Source: Prochlorococcus sp. AG-355-O17
GTDB taxonomy: Bacteria; Cyanobacteriota; Cyanobacteriia; PCC-6307; Cyanobiaceae
Length of the DNA stretch: 64,000 nt
Direction of reading: 5' to 3'
Assembly: GCA_003280655.1 (NCBI GenBank)
Contig: QCEK01000001.1
Span: 252,388-316,387 of the forward strand
In this document: positions 18,375 to 27,218 of the stretch, piece by piece
How positions within the stretch are numbered: position 1 is the first letter of the stretch
Layout of the letters: the number at the start of each line of letters is the position of its first letter
Position numbers and translations under genes: made by a program
Notes under the pieces: generated by a model
Told to the model about the DNA's origin: nothing
Databases searched by the model: none
What the model saw: the letters and a program-made list of their open reading frames with translations, nothing else

Positions 18375-18797
18375 TTAATCAAAAGTATTCTTAGTTGTAA
18401 ATTTCAAACCAGCTGGATTAGGATTCTCACCTATTCTTCTTGGATTATGACCTACTTTCTCTCTGCCTTCATTTACTTTTTCAGGGAAAACGCCATCTTT
18501 TGGGTGTAAAAATTCAATATCACCACCTGGGAAAATTCGGTAGATTTTAAAATCTTCAATTCTTGGTTTGAAGGCTCTTAATTGTGTCCCTAATGCAAGA
18601 CATTGTTCTTTTCTTGCAAAGTACATTAGATTATCACCTTCATGCATAATAGCCGCTCCCCCCGTGGGTAATTCAAATGCTTGTTCCTTGGAACTTTTCC
18701 ATACAATTGCATATTTTTCTTCGGTTTCTGCTGAGTTTAATAAACCCCCGGTACTTCCTATATGCTTTGGAAATTGACCAACTAAAGTTTCAGTCAT
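18375..18797 (-). CDS. psaD: Photosystem I subunit II (PsaD)
   Basis: 140 residues, typical bacterial PsaD length. PsaD is a stromal-side peripheral subunit of photosystem I that docks ferredoxin and stabilises PsaC. Recognisable segments are [68 protein letters not shown] and [18 protein letters not shown]. Its 5' leader contains a 16-bp perfect palindrome at 18813-18828. No other photosystem gene is adjacent. Confidence 0.98.
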   Translation of the reverse strand: MTETLVGQFPKHIGSTGGLLNSAETEEKYAIVWKSSKEQAFELPTGGAAIMHEGDNLMYFARKEQCLALGTQLRAFKPRIEDFKIYRIFPGGDIEFLHPKDGVFPEKVNEGREKVGHNPRRIGENPNPAGLKFTTKNTFD

Positions 18798-18812
18798 CCT
18801 TAATTTTAAGTT

Positions 18813-18828
18813 ATTTCTTATAAGAAAT
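18813..18828. promoter_or_regulatory. 16-bp perfect palindrome in the psaD leader
   Basis: ATTTCTTATAAGAAAT reads identically on both strands and ends 15 bp before the psaD ATG. It has no loop, so it looks more like a dimeric protein site than an RNA hairpin. AT-rich DNA can give such palindromes by chance. Function is inference. Confidence 0.35.
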
Positions 18829-18909
18829 TAGCATTCATGTTTTGCAAAATTATAAATTTACAAGAAATTTTCTACATTATTTAATATATGGCAAACTTAT
18901 TTCTCATAA

Positions 18910-20274
18910 TTAGTTTGAATCTGAAATCGGAAAAAATACTGTTAAACCTGTATCACGCCTTTGTGTGACATGCCCTCCTAAACTAGCTAACAACTTTTGA
19001 GTAGCATTTTGACTAAGTTGTAAACTACCTGTTTGAGGGTTCCAATTTAAAACAGGTCCAATATCAGAACCGCTATCTTTTTTTAGAATTTCTTTTTGAT
19101 TACTTTCTAATCTTTGTACTTTTAATTGAAGTTTAAGTTTTTGACCAGCTGGTCTTAATTCTAAAATTAATGTACTACCTTCTTTTAATCCTCTAGTATT
19201 TTTATTAATTAATCCACTTAACATTAGTTCCAATTTCTCAGAATCACTCAAAATTTGAGGAAGTTGATTGGGGATATCAATCTTTAAAGCAATCCCACGT
19301 CTATTTAATTTTTTATTCCATAAAGGAGCAAGCTTTTTAAAAATTTCTGCTAAATTAATCTTTGCCAAGTTATTTAATGACGGTACTTCATTACTCACTA
19401 ATTCCGCTGCATTAAAGATTAATCCAAACCTATCAATTTGTTCATTACATTCATTATCTATTTGAATTAAACGATTTTTCATTGAATCATCCATCTTATA
19501 TTTTTTTAAAGTAGAACTTATAAGGGTTCTTATGGTTGCCAAAGGAGTTCTTACTTCATGAGATATTGCACGTAATAATTTTGCTTCAGTTATTTGCACA
19601 TTTTTTTCATCGTTTTTTACGAAGTTCTGTATATTATGATTTGGACCAATATTCGCTAATTTTGCTGATAATGTTGGCCAAAATAATTTTTCAAATTGAT
19701 TATTTATATTAAGGTCACCTAAATTATTGATTGCGTTACGAAATTTTACTCCTTCCTCATAATTTTCTTGGTTTAATTTTGCATGCATTAATTCAATTGA
19801 AAGTTTAAGGCTTTCTTCATCACACTTCATTAATAGAATTTTCTTATCTTTTTCTCCTACAATTGATAAAATGCATTGAAAATTTGGGGTGATTATCATC
19901 AAAAAAGGTTCATAACCATCATCTTGAGTAAGATTTAAGACTTTATAATTATTAACCAAATCAAAATCTTTTTTTATCTTGTCTGAATTATTGACTGGTA
20001 AAAAACCTGCATTCTCATTCTGAAAATAAGGAAACCCCTCAGGAGACCAAAGCCATCCATAAAATTGATTTAAAAATTTTTTTTCATTAAAAGCCGGCAA
20101 AGGTGAGGCAACCCAAATTCCCCCATCTTTATAATGATGAGATAGGAAATCTTTTTGAATAACTTCTAAAGAAGCCCACCACATTCTTCTGGATGAATCA
20201 TCATCCACATATATAGTTTGAACTCCTTTTATCAAAAGGTCTTGGATTTTTTTTATAGTTATTTGTGATTTCAT
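18910..20274 (-). CDS. Sensor histidine kinase with degenerate ATPase domain
   Basis: 454 residues from the ATG at 20274, which overlaps the rodA stop as TGATG; a TTG one codon earlier is possible. Residues about 1-170 form an unrecognised sensory region without membrane segments. The dimerisation/phospho-acceptor box LLRAISHEVRTPLATIRTL carries the His near residue 239. The ATPase region is weak: where NxxxNA is expected it reads GLINKNTRGL, there is no DxGxG motif, and only the tail TGLTVFFPI looks normal. No regulator gene is adjacent. Coupling to rodA suggests a link to cell growth, but the signal and partner are unknown. Confidence 0.8.
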   Translation of the reverse strand: MKSQITIKKIQDLLIKGVQTIYVDDDSSRRMWWASLEVIQKDFLSHHYKDGGIWVASPLPAFNEKKFLNQFYGWLWSPEGFPYFQNENAGFLPVNNSDKIKKDFDLVNNYKVLNLTQDDGYEPFLMIITPNFQCILSIVGEKDKKILLMKCDEESLKLSIELMHAKLNQENYEEGVKFRNAINNLGDLNINNQFEKLFWPTLSAKLANIGPNHNIQNFVKNDEKNVQITEAKLLRAISHEVRTPLATIRTLISSTLKKYKMDDSMKNRLIQIDNECNEQIDRFGLIFNAAELVSNEVPSLNNLAKINLAEIFKKLAPLWNKKLNRRGIALKIDIPNQLPQILSDSEKLELMLSGLINKNTRGLKEGSTLILELRPAGQKLKLQLKVQRLESNQKEILKKDSGSDIGPVLNWNPQTGSLQLSQNATQKLLASLGGHVTQRRDTGLTVFFPISDSN

Positions 20275-21542
20275 CAATTTCTTAGTGATCTAGAACGTTT
20301 CAATATAGATAAAACAAATCCAATAGATATAAAATTAGTCACTAATGAAGTTCGACCATAGCTCATAAAGGGAAGGGGAATCCCAGTCACTGGTCCTAAT
20401 CCAATAGTCATAAACAAGTTAATAATTATTTGAAATAAAAAAGTTGAGGCTATTCCAATGACAATTAGAGATTCAAAATTAGTCCTAGCAATTGTTGCAG
20501 TATTAATAAGTTTTTTAATCAAGAAAAAAAACAAAAACAAAACTATCACGCACCCCAAAAAACCCAATTCCTCTCCTAAAGCACTGAATATAAAATCAGT
20601 ATGTTGTTCCGGTATAAATTGCAAATTAGTCAGCTTACCTTTTAGCAGACCAGTCCCAAATAATCCTCCAGAACCAATTGCAATTTGACTTTGTATTAGA
20701 TGATATCCGCCACCTAATGGATCTCTATTCGGATCTAAAAATAAAACTAATCTATCTTTTTGATATTCTTTTAAGCCATATTGCCACAAAATTGGTGTCA
20801 ATCTTGCTACTAATAAATGGAACGAAATAGCGAGAGCAGAAAAAATAATTTTCTTTTTCGAAGATCTATAAGCAAGATATCCTATAACTGGAATCCATAA
20901 AATAAGGAGAGTTGGTAAGGTTAGATATAATGCAGAGGTAATAATACAAAACACTAATATTAAAATCCACTCTATGGGCATTTGCGACCAATAGAGCATA
21001 ACACCTGTCAAAACAAGTAAAACTAGAGAGGTACCTAAGTCCGGTTGAAAGAAAATTAATAACCAAGGAATAACTACTACTACTAAGGGCAATACTAAAT
21101 CTCTTATTTTTAAAATTATTTTTTTTTCGAGGACTAAAGCAAGAGTTAATACAGTGCTAAGTTTAGCTACTTCTGAAGGCTGAAAAGAAAAGATTCCAAA
21201 GTGTAGCCATCTTTGAGCTCCAGAAACTGAAATTCCAAAAAAATAAATAAGTAATAAGGATATTAAAGTACACAAATAAAATGGAACCAAATACTTTCTA
21301 ATTCTCTCTAACGGGATATAAGAAATAAAAAATGCTAAAAAATAACCTAAAAAACCAGTAAGGATATGACCTAAATAGTTCGATACTAATAAATCACCCT
21401 GAATACTTTTTATTAATAAACCCGAAATAATGACTAAAAACAAGGGAATTATAAGTAGTGGAGAAAATAAAAAACCTCTATTAAAGTTGACTTTTTTTTG
21501 TAAAAATGCTCTGTTATTTAATAAAGAAATTCTCTTAAACAT
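20274..21542 (-). CDS. rodA: RodA, SEDS-family peptidoglycan glycosyltransferase
   Basis: 422 residues from the ATG at 21542 (a TTG precedes it). About ten hydrophobic membrane segments are visible. SEDS motifs include WLHFGIFSFQPSEVAKL, FQPDLGTSLVLL, the loop with FIPEQHTDFIFSALGEELGF containing the catalytic Asp region, and GIPLPFMSYGRTSL. RodA polymerises glycan strands for lateral wall growth, working with MreBCD, whose genes lie near 60 kb. It follows mrp by 3 bp and overlaps the histidine-kinase start, so the three are probably one operon. Confidence 0.93.
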   Translation of the reverse strand: MFKRISLLNNRAFLQKKVNFNRGFLFSPLLIIPLFLVIISGLLIKSIQGDLLVSNYLGHILTGFLGYFLAFFISYIPLERIRKYLVPFYLCTLISLLLIYFFGISVSGAQRWLHFGIFSFQPSEVAKLSTVLTLALVLEKKIILKIRDLVLPLVVVVIPWLLIFFQPDLGTSLVLLVLTGVMLYWSQMPIEWILILVFCIITSALYLTLPTLLILWIPVIGYLAYRSSKKKIIFSALAISFHLLVARLTPILWQYGLKEYQKDRLVLFLDPNRDPLGGGYHLIQSQIAIGSGGLFGTGLLKGKLTNLQFIPEQHTDFIFSALGEELGFLGCVIVLFLFFFLIKKLINTATIARTNFESLIVIGIASTFLFQIIINLFMTIGLGPVTGIPLPFMSYGRTSLVTNFISIGFVLSILKRSRSLRN

Positions 21543-21545
21543 CAA

Positions 21546-22616
21546 TTAACTATTAACAAATTGATTCTTAATTAATTGAGCTAAATTACCAAATACAACA
21601 GAACTTTCTTTATTGGGCTGGCTTACTGAGATTGGTACACCTTTATTACTATCATCAACGAGAGGGATTTCAATAGGAATTTGAGCCAATAATGGTAAGT
21701 CATTTTCTTTAGCTAATGTTTGTCCACCACCTTTACCAAAAATTTCATATTTTTTACCTGGCATATCTGGCGGAATAAATACTGACATATTTTCTACAAT
21801 TCCCAGTAAAGGTACTCCAAGTTGTTTAAACATTGCTAATCCTCTCCTTGCATCTTGCAAAGATACTTGTTGAGGAGTAGTGACAACTATAGCTCCAGAA
21901 ATAGGCACAGATTGAGAAAGGGATATTTGAGCGTCTCCTGTTCCTGGAGGCAAGTCAATAACCAAAAAATCAAGATTATTCCATTCAACTTGGTATAAAA
22001 ATTGTCGGATAATACTATTAAGCATTGGTCCTCTCCATATAACTGGCTGGCCTTCTTCTATAAGGAAACCCATTGATACCAATGAAATTCCATATTTATG
22101 GATTGGTATTAACCTTTGATCACTGCCACTACCTTCTGTAACCTTTGGATTCTGTTCGGCAACTCCCATCATTGAGGGAGTATTAGGTCCATATATATCC
22201 GCATCCAGCAAACCAGTTTTTAAGCCTAATTTAGCTAGAGAGCAAGCGAGATTAACTGCAATAGTACTTTTTCCAACTCCACCTTTACCACTACTAACAG
22301 CTATGATATGCCGAATACCATCAATCTTCTGCAACTCAGGAGTATTACTTTGATTTTGAGATTCTGTTTTGGAAGGATTATTATCTATCTCTATTTGAAC
22401 ATCATCAATATCTTCAAAGTTCAGTAGTACCCCTCTGACCTCTTCTACAATTCTATCTCTCTGAGAATTTGCAAAGGATGGTAATGATAATGTTACGATT
22501 ACTCTTGGTATAATTACTCTTACATTTTTAATCCAAGCTAATTCAATTACATTTTTCTGTGATCCAGCATCTAGAACTTTTTGTAAAGCAAAATTCGCAT
22601 CTTCTATTGTGGTCAT
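21546..22616 (-). CDS. mrp: Mrp/NBP35-family Fe-S cluster carrier ATPase
   Basis: 356 residues. An N-terminal MIP18/DUF59 domain (about 1-85) precedes the deviant Walker A motif SGKGGVGKSTIAVNLA near residue 110, followed by DADIYGPNTPSMMG and LDFLVIDLPPGTGDAQIS. The carrier-type CxxC is not visible in the C-terminal part, where many Mrp proteins have one, although the rest is intact. Proteins of this family load or transfer Fe-S clusters, relevant here to photosystem I. It is first in the mrp-rodA-kinase run and divergent from hemF. Confidence 0.9.
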   Translation of the reverse strand: MTTIEDANFALQKVLDAGSQKNVIELAWIKNVRVIIPRVIVTLSLPSFANSQRDRIVEEVRGVLLNFEDIDDVQIEIDNNPSKTESQNQSNTPELQKIDGIRHIIAVSSGKGGVGKSTIAVNLACSLAKLGLKTGLLDADIYGPNTPSMMGVAEQNPKVTEGSGSDQRLIPIHKYGISLVSMGFLIEEGQPVIWRGPMLNSIIRQFLYQVEWNNLDFLVIDLPPGTGDAQISLSQSVPISGAIVVTTPQQVSLQDARRGLAMFKQLGVPLLGIVENMSVFIPPDMPGKKYEIFGKGGGQTLAKENDLPLLAQIPIEIPLVDDSNKGVPISVSQPNKESSVVFGNLAQLIKNQFVNS

Positions 22617-22775
22617 TAAATTTTTAAATATTTTGAGAAGGTAGTCGACTGTTTAAAAGATTAAGAACTATGTCGAACTATCAAATAATAGGCAATAAGG
22701 TCCCCCTAAGAGAAATTATAAAGAGAAACTTATAATTAACCAAAAAAATTTTTTTCTTCAAGATTAACTAAATAC

Positions 22776-23804
22776 ATGTTGAAAGAACCTCCTAAAAACT
22801 CGAGAGAAAAAACTAAAAATCTCTTATTAACTCTACAAGACAAAATTTGTTCAGGACTTGAAAATATAGATGGCAAAGGGAAATTTTTAGAGGAATCCTG
22901 GCTAAGAGGCGAAGGTGGCGGTGGAAGATCAAGAGTATTGAAAAATGGTTCTATTTTTGAGCAAGCAGGCGTTAATTTCTCGGAAGTACAGGGAAAAGAA
23001 TTACCTCAATCTATAATCTCTCAAAGGCCCGAAGCAAAAGGTCATGAATGGTTTGCTACGGGAACTTCTATGGTTTTGCATCCTAAGAATCCCTTTATTC
23101 CTACAGTTCATCTGAATTATCGATATTTCGAAGCTGGTCCTGTTTGGTGGTTTGGGGGAGGTGCAGATTTAACCCCTTTTTATCCTTATCTTTCTGATGT
23201 AAGGAAATTTCATAATGAACATAAAAAAGCTTGTGAGAAAGTTGATCAAGATTTGCATAAAGTTTTCAAGCCATGGTGTGATGAATATTTCTTCTTGAAG
23301 CATAGAAATGAATCTAGAGGCATAGGAGGTATTTTTTATGATTATCAAGATGGTTCAGGCAATGTTTATAGAGGAAATAATCAAAATGGAGAAGCATCAA
23401 AAGCTTCACAAAATATTGGCAGATCTAATTTAAATTGGGATGATTTATTTTCTTTAGCGGAAAACTGTGGGCAGGCATTCCTCCCTTCATATTTGCCCAT
23501 TATTGAAAAAAGAGCTTCTCAAACATATACATCGAAAGAAAGAGAATTCCAGCTATATCGAAGAGGTAGATATGTCGAATTCAATTTAGTTTGGGATAGA
23601 GGGACAATTTTTGGACTACAAACAAATGGCAGAACTGAATCTATATTAATGTCCTTACCTCCTTTAGCTAGATGGGAATATGGATATAAAGCTAGAAAAA
23701 ATTCTCGAGAGGAATTTCTCACATCAATTTTTACAAAACCCCAAGATTGGTTAAATGATAAAGATTTAGAGAAATTCTGTATAGAGAATAATATTTTTGA
23801 TTAA
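22776..23804 (+). CDS. hemF: Aerobic coproporphyrinogen-III oxidase
   Basis: 342 residues. The oxygen-dependent enzyme decarboxylates two propionates to give protoporphyrinogen IX for haem and chlorophyll. Signature stretches [40 protein letters not shown] and the C-terminal [32 protein letters not shown] are complete. It is divergent from mrp across 159 bp that contain an 8-bp inverted repeat at 22714-22721 and 22730-22737, and it converges with the CCB-like gene. Confidence 0.97.
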   Translation: MLKEPPKNSREKTKNLLLTLQDKICSGLENIDGKGKFLEESWLRGEGGGGRSRVLKNGSIFEQAGVNFSEVQGKELPQSIISQRPEAKGHEWFATGTSMVLHPKNPFIPTVHLNYRYFEAGPVWWFGGGADLTPFYPYLSDVRKFHNEHKKACEKVDQDLHKVFKPWCDEYFFLKHRNESRGIGGIFYDYQDGSGNVYRGNNQNGEASKASQNIGRSNLNWDDLFSLAENCGQAFLPSYLPIIEKRASQTYTSKEREFQLYRRGRYVEFNLVWDRGTIFGLQTNGRTESILMSLPPLARWEYGYKARKNSREEFLTSIFTKPQDWLNDKDLEKFCIENNIFD

Positions 23805-23832
23805 AAATTATCGAATAAAATTTTAAAGTATC

Positions 23833-24390
23833 TTAAATAGGTGTTTTAAATAAAGAACCGTCACTTTTCAATTGAAGTTTTTCTCCGAGTTCATTTTCTA
23901 AAGAGATTAATTCATCCCTATGAGCTCTAAGTCTCATAAAAGTTGAATCATTTTCATTTTCGTTGATCAACCTTAATTCAAATTTTTCCTCTCTTGCTGA
24001 TTTTTTAAAATAAACAAATCCAGACAAAGGGCCACCAATTAATCCCAAAAGAATAGGCCACCAACCCAATTCAGGATATATTTGAATAATTACTAATCCC
24101 AAAGCACAAGAACCAAAACCGCCAAGAAAACCAAGAAAAATTGCTAAAAATTTACTAGAAACAACTTGACCCTTGAATATTAAAATTCTTTGTTCAAAAT
24201 CTCCGCCTGTTTGCTTCCATCCCCTCAAATTAAGCCATTCACATAAACCATTTAAAACCTTTATTGGCTGCTGAGAAGATGAAATCTCAACGATGGTTGT
24301 TCTATCTTTACTGGAAGCCCTAAGAAAAAAAAATAATCCTATGGCCAAGAGAATTGTAAGCAATAATGTTGAATTTAAGGAATATGACAT
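23833..24390 (-). CDS. CCB2/CCB4-like membrane protein (DUF2930)
   Basis: 185 residues. One N-terminal membrane segment (residues about 5-23) is followed by a soluble stretch, then two hydrophobic segments at roughly 82-125 (FLAIFLGFLGGFGSCALGL and a following LGWWPILLGLIGGPLSGFVYF). The end is a charged helical region. The layout and the GxxGG-rich hairpin resemble the cyanobacterial/plastid family implicated in attaching haem ci to cytochrome b6. No catalytic motif can be named. Convergent with hemF; the haem link between neighbours is suggestive only. Confidence 0.55.
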   Translation of the reverse strand: MSYSLNSTLLLTILLAIGLFFFLRASSKDRTTIVEISSSQQPIKVLNGLCEWLNLRGWKQTGGDFEQRILIFKGQVVSSKFLAIFLGFLGGFGSCALGLVIIQIYPELGWWPILLGLIGGPLSGFVYFKKSAREEKFELRLINENENDSTFMRLRAHRDELISLENELGEKLQLKSDGSLFKTPI

Positions 24391-24552
24391 TAAATAATTT
24401 TTCTAGTAACTCGGGAATAAAAATTAAAGTTACATCATATTATAATTTTTTAAAATTATTCTGTAAAATGATCCTGTTAGATAAAAATTCTTAATTAAAT
24501 AAAATCTTAAGTAATATTCTAAACCTTCAATTTCCATAAATACTTATTAAAA

Positions 24553-25188
24553 ATGACTATTGAAAATAAAAATATTGATCTTCTTTATAGAGATTTAACA
24601 GAAGATTTATACAATCTTTATAAAAAATCATCCTTCCTAGCTATTGACACTGAAGCAATGGGTTTAATTCATGGAAGAGATAGACTATGTTTAGTACAAA
24701 TATGTAATGAATTTAAAAGAACATCCTGTATTAAAATCGAACCTAATACATCTTCTTCACCTTATTTAAAAAAACTTCTTGAAGATGACAAAATTACTAA
24801 AATATTTCACTATGCGAGATTTGATGTAGCAGCTCTAAAATGTAATCTTGAAATTAATACAAAAAATATTTTTTGTACAAAAATTGCTAGTAAGTTGGCA
24901 AGAACCTATACCAATAAACACGGTTTAAAGGATTTAATTAATGAATTGTTAGGTATAGAACTGGACAAAAGCTCGCAAAGTAGTGATTGGGGTAGCAGCG
25001 AAAATTTAACAAAAGATCAATTAGATTATGCAGCAAATGATGTTAGATATTTAATCGAAGCTATGCATAAATTAAAAGTTATCTTAGAAAGAGAGAATAG
25101 ATATGAATTAGCTCAAAAATGTTTCGAAACAGTTTCTATACATGCTGATTTAGACATACTAAAATTCTCAAATATATTTGAACATTAA
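24553..25188 (+). CDS. rnd: Ribonuclease D-like 3'-5' exonuclease
   Basis: 211 residues, exonuclease domain only; the HRDC domains of enterobacterial RNase D are missing. DEDD residues are visible in FLAIDTEAMGL (Asp/Glu), FHYARFDVAAL (Asp) and LDYAANDVRYL (Tyr and Asp), the DEDDy subclass. Such short proteins trim RNA 3' ends, often tRNA precursors. It has its own promoter region of about 160 bp and converges with the 88-residue gene 3 bp away. Confidence 0.88.
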   Translation: MTIENKNIDLLYRDLTEDLYNLYKKSSFLAIDTEAMGLIHGRDRLCLVQICNEFKRTSCIKIEPNTSSSPYLKKLLEDDKITKIFHYARFDVAALKCNLEINTKNIFCTKIASKLARTYTNKHGLKDLINELLGIELDKSSQSSDWGSSENLTKDQLDYAANDVRYLIEAMHKLKVILERENRYELAQKCFETVSIHADLDILKFSNIFEH

Positions 25189-25191
25189 GAA

Positions 25192-25458
25192 TCAATCTTC
25201 AGTTAAAAAATTATCTTCACCATCAAGAGTTTCCATAAGCTTATCAAGTATTTTTGAAGAACTTAATTTATCTCCATCATTTTTTTCACAAATTTTTAAA
25301 ACATTTTGCGCAACTTGTATTTTTTCTTGAATAGTTTTCGAGCCTTCTTTTGCAATTTGAATTTCTACTTTCTTTTTAGCCGAAGATAAGCTTATACTCA
25401 TAAGTTTTGCAATCTCTGCACAAATTTTTAGATATTGCCGATCATTTATTGGATACAT
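25192..25458 (-). CDS. Conserved hypothetical protein, 88 residues
   Basis: Small, mainly helical, Lys/Glu-rich protein without membrane segments or cysteine motifs (sequence runs NDRQYLKICAEIAKLM at the start, LDKLMETLDGEDNFLTED at the end). I do not recognise the family. ATG at 25458 is followed by a consistent coding pattern and no frame on the opposite strand is convincing. It lies downstream of the rnd gene in convergent orientation and 36 bp before the LpxB-like gene's stop on the same strand. Confidence 0.6.
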   Translation of the reverse strand: MYPINDRQYLKICAEIAKLMSISLSSAKKKVEIQIAKEGSKTIQEKIQVAQNVLKICEKNDGDKLSSSKILDKLMETLDGEDNFLTED

Positions 25459-25494
25459 ATAAAGAATTAATAATTAATAAGCTAGTGACATTTA

Positions 25495-26724
25495 CTAAGA
25501 TAACAAATGGAGGTTTATGGCATCTACGATTTTCTTACTTGCTCCGGATTCCCCCATCCTTTTTTTTCCAATTTTTGCTTGTTCTAAACTATCAACTTTT
25601 TCTTTCAAAAGTAAACTTAAACGCTTTAAAAGAATTTTTTTGTTCTTGCAAACTAAAACACTACCTCCCAATAATCTTGATTGCCTTTTTGCAAATGATT
25701 TTGTAAATTGTGGTCCAGTTCCCGGTAGAGAAAGAGATGGAATTCCAAGGCCAGCAATTTGCTCTGTAGCAGTTCCTGCATTAGACAAGCCAACTTCTGC
25801 CATATTGGCCCATGAATTGAATTTACCTTTTCCAATCAATACATATTGATCTTTCTTTTTCCATACTGAATCTTCATCAATTAGAAATTTAACTTTTCTC
25901 TGTTTTTTAAAACCATGCTTATTTAAATAATTTTGAATTTGAATCACATTTGCATTAATGCTCAAAGGCAAAAGTATTAGCAAATCCTTTGATAAATGAA
26001 AATCTTGGAAACAATTTAGAAAATTATCAAGATTTTTAAGAGCTTCAGGGTATCTACTTCCAACTAATAAAATAATCCTTTTAAAAGAAATAATATTTGA
26101 TATATTATTGTTTGTTGCATTAACAAAATCCATCATTGGATTACCCAAGTATTTTGCATCAATATTTTTTTTATTCAAATTATTAGCTGTAATTTTATCT
26201 CTCATAATTAAATTTTTACATCTTGGAGATCTCATTAAAAACATTTCCCATGGATCCCATTCAGAACCTTTCAACTTATGATAAAAATCGCTTAAATCCC
26301 AACCTGGCCCACTACTCCAAGTATGATCACTTTTGGGAGTTCCAATGAAACTAAATTCGCATTCTGAACTCCAAGCGTAGAGTAATGGTAAGAAATCGCC
26401 AACTGCGATAATTTTGCAGTTATGTTTTGACTTTTGTTTTACAAGTAGAAAATTTCTTAAATTATCGATTAAAAATCCTGCAAACAAATCAAGCACAAAT
26501 CCCTTCAGACTTTGATTACTAAAACCTCCACTAGGCAGCTCTTTTAAATATCCTATTTTACGAAAATTCTTTGATTTTATGGAATTAAATACATCTCCAT
26601 TACCTACTAAAGGCAAAACTTCAATATTTTTATTTTTTATTTTTTTTAGTAATCTTTTTATTATCTCCGACGCGATTACATCTTCTCCATGACCATTGCA
26701 TATAAATAATAGAGAATGAGACAC
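25495..26724 (-). CDS. Lipid-A-disaccharide synthase-related protein (cyanobacterial)
   Basis: 409 residues from a GTG at 26724. It opens SHSLLFICNGHGEDVIASEI, typical of the cyanobacterial LpxB-related family (GT-B-like fold). Later motifs are IAVGDFLPLLYAWSS, IGTPKSDHTW and the nucleotide-sugar-site-like LSNAGTATEQIAGLGIPSLSLPG. True LpxB makes lipid A disaccharide; this relative's reaction is unknown. The open frame continues upstream through the antisense of tRNA-Cys to an ATG at 26913, but those codons are tRNA sequence, so GTG at 26724 is preferred. Confidence 0.75.
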   Translation of the reverse strand: MSHSLLFICNGHGEDVIASEIIKRLLKKIKNKNIEVLPLVGNGDVFNSIKSKNFRKIGYLKELPSGGFSNQSLKGFVLDLFAGFLIDNLRNFLLVKQKSKHNCKIIAVGDFLPLLYAWSSECEFSFIGTPKSDHTWSSGPGWDLSDFYHKLKGSEWDPWEMFLMRSPRCKNLIMRDKITANNLNKKNIDAKYLGNPMMDFVNATNNNISNIISFKRIILLVGSRYPEALKNLDNFLNCFQDFHLSKDLLILLPLSINANVIQIQNYLNKHGFKKQRKVKFLIDEDSVWKKKDQYVLIGKGKFNSWANMAEVGLSNAGTATEQIAGLGIPSLSLPGTGPQFTKSFAKRQSRLLGGSVLVCKNKKILLKRLSLLLKEKVDSLEQAKIGKKRMGESGASKKIVDAINLHLLS

Positions 26725-26766
26725 CTTACTGTTAAGATCATAAAAAGACTCAATCGAATCTTTTTC

Positions 26767-26837
26767 GGCGGCATGGCCAAGTGGTAAGGCAGAGGATTGC
26801 AAATCCTTTATCCCCAGTTCGAATCTGGGTGCCGCCT
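26767..26837 (+). tRNA. tRNA-Cys (anticodon GCA)
   Basis: 71-nt cloverleaf. Acceptor arms GGCGGCA and TGCCGCC pair fully; the anticodon arm is AGGAT-T-GCA-A-ATCCT; the T loop is TTCGAAT; discriminator base T. CCA is not encoded. It is head-to-head with the LpxB-related gene, 42 bp from its GTG. A 6-bp hairpin (GAAGTT/AACTTC) lies about 27 bp downstream and may mark the transcript end. Confidence 0.95.
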
Positions 26838-27050
26838 TATTAAATTTTTTTAAGAATTTAATTATGAAGTTTTCCAAGAACTTCAATTTCAAATAAAAGG
26901 TATAAAATTTCAATTACTTATTTATATATAGAAAGATAATCTTTTCTTTATTATTGATAAATAATACCTTATATCTATTAATACATAAAATATAATTGAT
27001 TTATTATTTATTATTTTCATCAGATTATTTATATAAATATTTGAATTATT

Positions 27051-27218
27051 TTAATAATCATTATCTGCTACACACATTCCTAGACATCTAACGCCATTTG
27101 ATGCAGTTCTTTTGCAATGAATACATAAAATGGGATCATTCTCTGAAGTAAGGTTAATTTTTGAATTATTTTGGTCTTTAAAACTTATTAACTCTTGTGT
27201 TGAATCAAATAGAGTCAT
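27051..27218 (-). CDS. Small Cys-rich hypothetical protein
   Basis: 55 residues from the ATG at 27218 (MTLFDSTQELISF). An in-frame ATG at 27263 would add 15 residues that overlap the upstream gene more. The C-terminal third has CIHCKRTASNGVRCLGMC, a C-x2-C-x10-C-x3-C arrangement that could bind a metal, ending VADNDY. Not recognised. It overlaps the 3' end of the 214-residue gene by 14 bp, so the two are probably coupled. Spacer 26838-27050 downstream is very AT-rich and shows nothing else. Confidence 0.6.
   Translation of the reverse strand: MTLFDSTQELISFKDQNNSKINLTSENDPILCIHCKRTASNGVRCLGMCVADNDY

Noticed and set aside
26725-26913. Upstream extension of the LpxB-related frame to an ATG at 26913
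   Set aside because: Codons in this stretch are the antisense of tRNA-Cys and AT-rich spacer; the family start (FICNGHGED) fits the GTG at 26724.
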